Positions 7,125 through 9,629 of a DNA stretch of 9,629 nucleotides are shown here, piece by piece. The stretch spans positions 1 to 9,629 of the forward strand of contig CANRER010000049.1 in assembly GCA_947629615.1 (NCBI GenBank), read 5' to 3'. The stretch is from an uncultured Clostridia bacterium. Lineage in GTDB: Bacteria > Bacillota > Clostridia > UMGS1883. A program made the position numbers and the translations under genes. The notes under the pieces are model-generated. The model was not told the origin of the DNA. It did not search any database and saw only the letters and a list, made by a program, of their open reading frames with translations. Position 1 is the first letter of the stretch. Each line of letters begins with the position of its first letter.

Positions 7125-7180
7125 AAAATCACTCTTTTTGCCCCGGCAGCATACCTTAGGGTAAGGAGAGTGATTTTTTT
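7125..7180 (+). terminator. hairpin with T tract between cadA and feoB; possible terminator, attenuator or coupling element
   Basis: AAAATCACTCT (7125-7135) and AGAGTGATTTT (7167-7177) are perfect 11-bp complements, and the 3' arm merges into seven T at 7174-7180. An inner helix, CCTTA (7154-7158) with TAAGG (7162-7166) around a GGG loop, abuts the outer stem with no gap. The feoB Shine-Dalgarno GGAG (7165-7168) lies across the junction of the two helices, so folding would hide it. The structure begins 5 nt after the cadA stop codon. The stem is A/T-rich and the loop long (31 nt), so terminator strength is uncertain. Confidence 0.6.
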
Positions 7181-9212
7181 GAGCGTGACTCTTGCTCTTG
7201 CGGGGAACCCGAACGTGGGAAAATCCACCGTATTCAACGCCTTGACCGGGGCGCGACAGCACACCGGCAACTGGGCCGGCAAAACCGTAGAGCTAGCCGA
7301 GGGCGGCTTTTCGTTCGGCGGCAAGGATATAAAGGTGGTAGACCTGCCCGGCACCTACAGCCTCCTTGCGGAGTCCGCAGACGAGCGGGCCGCCCGCGAT
7401 TATATATGCTTCGGCGAACATGACGGCATCGTGCTTGTGTGCGACGCAACCTGCCTTGAGAGAAATCTCATTCTCGCCGTGCAGACGCTTGAAATAACAG
7501 GCAAAGCGTTGATTTGCCTTAATATGATGGACGAGGCGGCGAAAAAAGGGATTGCCGTAGACGCCGAAAAGCTGTCGCGACTTTTGGGCGTAAAGGTAAT
7601 ACCTATGGCCGCCCGCAGCGGGAAGGGCCTAAAGGAGCTTAAGGCCGCCGCGGGGGAAATTGCGGATAAGCCCGCGATGAAGCTCAATTTTGGCCCCGCG
7701 CTCGAAGCGGCGGCGGATAAGGTCGCCGAAGGCTTGGCGGGGCTGCCGTGCGGCGGGCTTGAACCGCGCTGGCTGGCTTTGCGCCTGCTCGAGGGTGATT
7801 TCGGCTTTGCCGAAAGCCTCGCAAGCCATCTCGGCTGGGATCCCTCCGCTCTTACAGCCGCCGAAAACGCCGCCGAAAGGGCGCGGGCAGAACTTCACGA
7901 AAGCGGCCTCGCGTCCGACGAAATCAGGGGGCGCGTCATGAGCGGGGTGATAACGCGCGTCGAGGAGCTTGTCGCCGCCTGCGTCGATGAAAAAGGAGGC
8001 CCCTCCCCCGACCGACGGTTCGACAGGGTGTTCACCGGCAAGGCCTTCGCCGTGCCTGTCATGCTCGCGATGGTGCTTGGCATAATGTGGCTGACGGCTG
8101 TCGGCGCGAACTACCCCTCCGCCGCGCTCAGCGCCCTTTTCGGGCGCGCCGAGGAATATATTTATTCCTTTCTCGTCGGCGTGCGCTGCCCGCCGTGGCT
8201 CTGCTCACTGCTTGCCTGCGGCGTTTTCCGAACGCTCGGCTGGGTAATATCGGTTATGCTGCCGCCTATGGCGATATTTTTCCCGCTTTTCACTCTGTTA
8301 GAGGACTTCGGCTATCTCCCCCGCGTAGCCTTTAATCTGGACGCCGTGTTCCATAAATGCGGAGCCTGCGGCAAACAGGCGCTAACGACGTGCATGGGCT
8401 TTGGCTGCAACGCCGTAGGCGTGACGGGCTGCCGCATAATAGATTCGCCAAGGGATAAGCTGCTCGCGATGCTCACCAACGTTTTTGTGCCCTGCAACGG
8501 GCGGCTGCCGTCGCTGATAGCCGTTATAACGATGTTCACCGTTCTCGGCGGCGGCTTTGCGCGGGCCTTGCTGCTGACGGCGAGCATACTCGCCGGGATT
8601 GGCCTTACGCTCGCTGTCTGCGCCATTTTGAGCCGCACTCTGCTGAAGGGCCTACCCTCCTCCTTCGCGCTGGAGCTGCCGCCATACCGCAGGCCGCAGT
8701 TCGGCAAGGTAATAGTCCGCTCGATTTTCGACCGAACCGTCTACGTATTGGGCCGCGCGGCGGCTGTGGCCGCTCCGGCGGGGCTTGTGATTTGGCTGTT
8801 AGCAAATATCGGCTTCGGAGGGGTTTCGCTTCTTTCAAGGCTCTCCGCCCTGCTCGACCCGATCGGTCGGCTGATGGGCCTCGACGGGGTAATTCTGCTT
8901 GGCTTTATCTTAGGCTTCCCCGCAAACGAAATTGTAATTCCGCTTATCCTGATGGGCTACACCGGCGGAGGAACGCTTTTAGGTTACGACAGCCTCGCTT
9001 CGCTCCGCGCCGTGCTCACCTCTAACGGCTGGACGCCCGTAACCGCGCTGTGCTTTGTAATTTTCACGCTCTGCCACTTCCCCTGCTCCACGACCTGTAT
9101 CACGATTTACAAGGAAAGCCGCAGCCTCCGCTGGACGCTTTGGGCGATGGCCATACCCACGGCGGTGGGCGTGATTTTGTGCGCGGCTGTGAACCTTATT
9201 TCTCACATATAG
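7179..9212 (+). CDS. feoB: FeoB-family GTP-dependent metal transporter (ferrous iron transport protein B-like)
   Basis: This 677-residue membrane protein has the FeoB layout: an N-terminal G domain, a helical spacer and a membrane core with two Gate (nucleoside-recognition) regions. G1 is GNPNVGKS (9-16), the switch I Thr is in GKTVE (34-38), G3 is DLPG (55-58), G4 is NMMD (115-118) and G5 is near ARSGKG (145-150). The membrane part from about 288 has roughly nine segments, with LLEDFGYLPRVAF (373-385), GFGCNAVG (407-414), PCNGRLP (438-444) and CHFPC (632-636), corresponding to conserved FeoB Gate motifs. It holds about fifteen cysteines. The TTG at 7179 is chosen because it starts the usual SVTLALAGNPN N-terminus and has GGAG 10 nt upstream; GTG at 7170 is too close to that site. 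No feoA is adjacent. It follows a zinc/cadmium pump and precedes hydE, so the transported metal, presumably Fe(II), is inferred from family only. Confidence 0.88.
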   Translation: MSVTLALAGNPNVGKSTVFNALTGARQHTGNWAGKTVELAEGGFSFGGKDIKVVDLPGTYSLLAESADERAARDYICFGEHDGIVLVCDATCLERNLILAVQTLEITGKALICLNMMDEAAKKGIAVDAEKLSRLLGVKVIPMAARSGKGLKELKAAAGEIADKPAMKLNFGPALEAAADKVAEGLAGLPCGGLEPRWLALRLLEGDFGFAESLASHLGWDPSALTAAENAAERARAELHESGLASDEIRGRVMSGVITRVEELVAACVDEKGGPSPDRRFDRVFTGKAFAVPVMLAMVLGIMWLTAVGANYPSAALSALFGRAEEYIYSFLVGVRCPPWLCSLLACGVFRTLGWVISVMLPPMAIFFPLFTLLEDFGYLPRVAFNLDAVFHKCGACGKQALTTCMGFGCNAVGVTGCRIIDSPRDKLLAMLTNVFVPCNGRLPSLIAVITMFTVLGGGFARALLLTASILAGIGLTLAVCAILSRTLLKGLPSSFALELPPYRRPQFGKVIVRSIFDRTVYVLGRAAAVAAPAGLVIWLLANIGFGGVSLLSRLSALLDPIGRLMGLDGVILLGFILGFPANEIVIPLILMGYTGGGTLLGYDSLASLRAVLTSNGWTPVTALCFVIFTLCHFPCSTTCITIYKESRSLRWTLWAMAIPTAVGVILCAAVNLISHI

Positions 9213-9215
9213 GGC

Positions 9216-9244
9216 TTGAATTTTCCCGCCCGCCGTGCTATAAT
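9216..9244 (+). promoter_or_regulatory. extended -10 promoter of hydE
   Basis: TTGAAT (9216-9221) and a perfect TATAAT (9239-9244) are 17 bp apart, and TG at 9236-9237 makes an extended -10. Transcription would begin near 9251, leaving a short leader of about 13 nt before the hydE ATG. hydE and genes after it are therefore likely expressed independently of feoB. CCGCCC (9226-9231) and GGGCGG (9248-9253) form an inverted repeat on either side of the -10. Confidence 0.82.
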
Positions 9245-9263
9245 AAAGGGCGGAGATGATCTT

Positions 9264-9629
9264 ATGGATGTTTTAACGCTTACCGACGGCGAGCTTGCCG
9301 AAATAATAAGCTCCGACAAATACGACGCCGAGCTTCGCGACCGCGCCGACGCCCTGCGTCGCAAGCATTACGGCGACGAGGTGTATATACGCGGCCTTAT
9401 CGAATTTACGAACGTGTGCAAAAACAACTGTCTCTACTGCGGCATACGGCGCGGCAACACCAATGCCGAGCGGTACCGCCTTGAGCCGGACGAAATTCTT
9501 GATTGCTGCGAAAACGGCTACCGTCTCGGCTTCAGGACGTTTGTTCTCCAAGGCGGCGAGGATCCTTACTACAGCGACGAGATTATTTGCTCCCTCGTTT
9601 CGCGGATAAAATCCCGCTTCCCGGACTGC
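9264..9629 (+). CDS. hydE: [FeFe]-hydrogenase H-cluster radical SAM maturase HydE (5' part only)
   Basis: The first 122 codons of a radical SAM enzyme are present and the frame is open at the right edge. HydE works with HydF and HydG in building the dithiomethylamine-bridged diiron subcluster of [FeFe]-hydrogenase. The [4Fe-4S]-binding motif is Cys52-x3-Cys56-x2-Cys59 followed by GIRRGN. The following GYRLGFRTFVLQGGEDPY (about 85-102) is a HydE signature, with GGED (97-100) being the segment expected near the SAM amino group. BioB, PylB and HydG are related, but this combination fits HydE best. The ATG at 9264 has GGAG 8 nt upstream and its own promoter in the 51-bp gap after feoB. The rest of the barrel, and any second cluster motif, lies outside the window. 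Its presence implies that the organism makes an [FeFe]-hydrogenase. Confidence 0.92.
   Translation, partial: MDVLTLTDGELAEIISSDKYDAELRDRADALRRKHYGDEVYIRGLIEFTNVCKNNCLYCGIRRGNTNAERYRLEPDEILDCCENGYRLGFRTFVLQGGEDPYYSDEIICSLVSRIKSRFPDC

Noticed and set aside
7041..7178. ATG at 7041 as a feoB start giving a 723-residue protein
   Set aside because: The added 46 residues lie out of frame inside the cadA 3' end, are Arg-rich, and are not part of any FeoB N-terminus. The TTG at 7179 gives the standard beginning.
6585..7262. A 225-codon minus-strand frame crossing the cadA-feoB junction
   Set aside because: It overlaps the 3' end of cadA, the hairpin and the G1 motif of feoB, all of which are better supported.
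1..9629. tRNA or rRNA genes, CRISPR arrays, insertion sequences or a new defence system
   Set aside because: No repeat-spacer pattern, transposase, terminal inverted repeats or structural RNA signatures were seen. The coding space is filled by the eight genes listed.

Overview
The window looks like chromosomal DNA from a GC-rich member of the Bacillota, most likely class Clostridia. Supporting signs are strong AGGAGG-type ribosome-binding sites, sigma-A-like promoters with 17-bp spacers, a ClpE-type Clp ATPase with an N-terminal zinc finger, a clostridial-looking 8-oxoguanine glycosylase, and HydE of the [FeFe]-hydrogenase maturation pathway, which points to anaerobic fermentative metabolism. 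GC-rich codons dominate, and TTA, CTA and TCA are rare, which is why long spurious ORFs lie opposite the real genes. Lineage below class is not resolvable by eye.

Left half (1-4793, minus strand): four genes appear to be read leftward as one operon, clpE, an ECF sigma factor, a membrane anti-sigma factor, then ogg. A promoter with TTTACT / 17 bp / TATACT lies upstream of clpE. I see no other promoter or terminator between the genes, the gaps are 34, 39 and 2 bp, and ogg runs off the left edge. The set suggests a stress module combining protein quality control, envelope signalling through a sigma/anti-sigma pair, and oxidative DNA repair. The functional link is inferred only from gene order.

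Middle (4794-7119, plus strand): a divergent intergenic region contains an AT-rich stretch, a strong promoter and a long inverted repeat over the -10 element. The repeat fits the 12-2-12 operator of ArsR/SmtB metal sensors. It drives an ArsR/SmtB-family zinc/cadmium sensor whose stop codon overlaps the start of a P1B-2 zinc/cadmium/lead efflux ATPase. This is a self-regulated metal resistance operon: metal should release the sensor and induce the pump.

Right part (7120-9629, plus strand): a FeoB-like GTPase transporter follows the pump. A perfect 11-bp inverted repeat with a T tract covers its Shine-Dalgarno region and ends at its TTG start. It may act as a terminator or attenuator, or couple feoB translation to that of the pump. 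No feoA is seen. After a 51-bp gap with its own extended -10 promoter comes the first 122 codons of hydE, which runs off the right edge. All protein assignments rest on motifs read by eye; no database search was possible.
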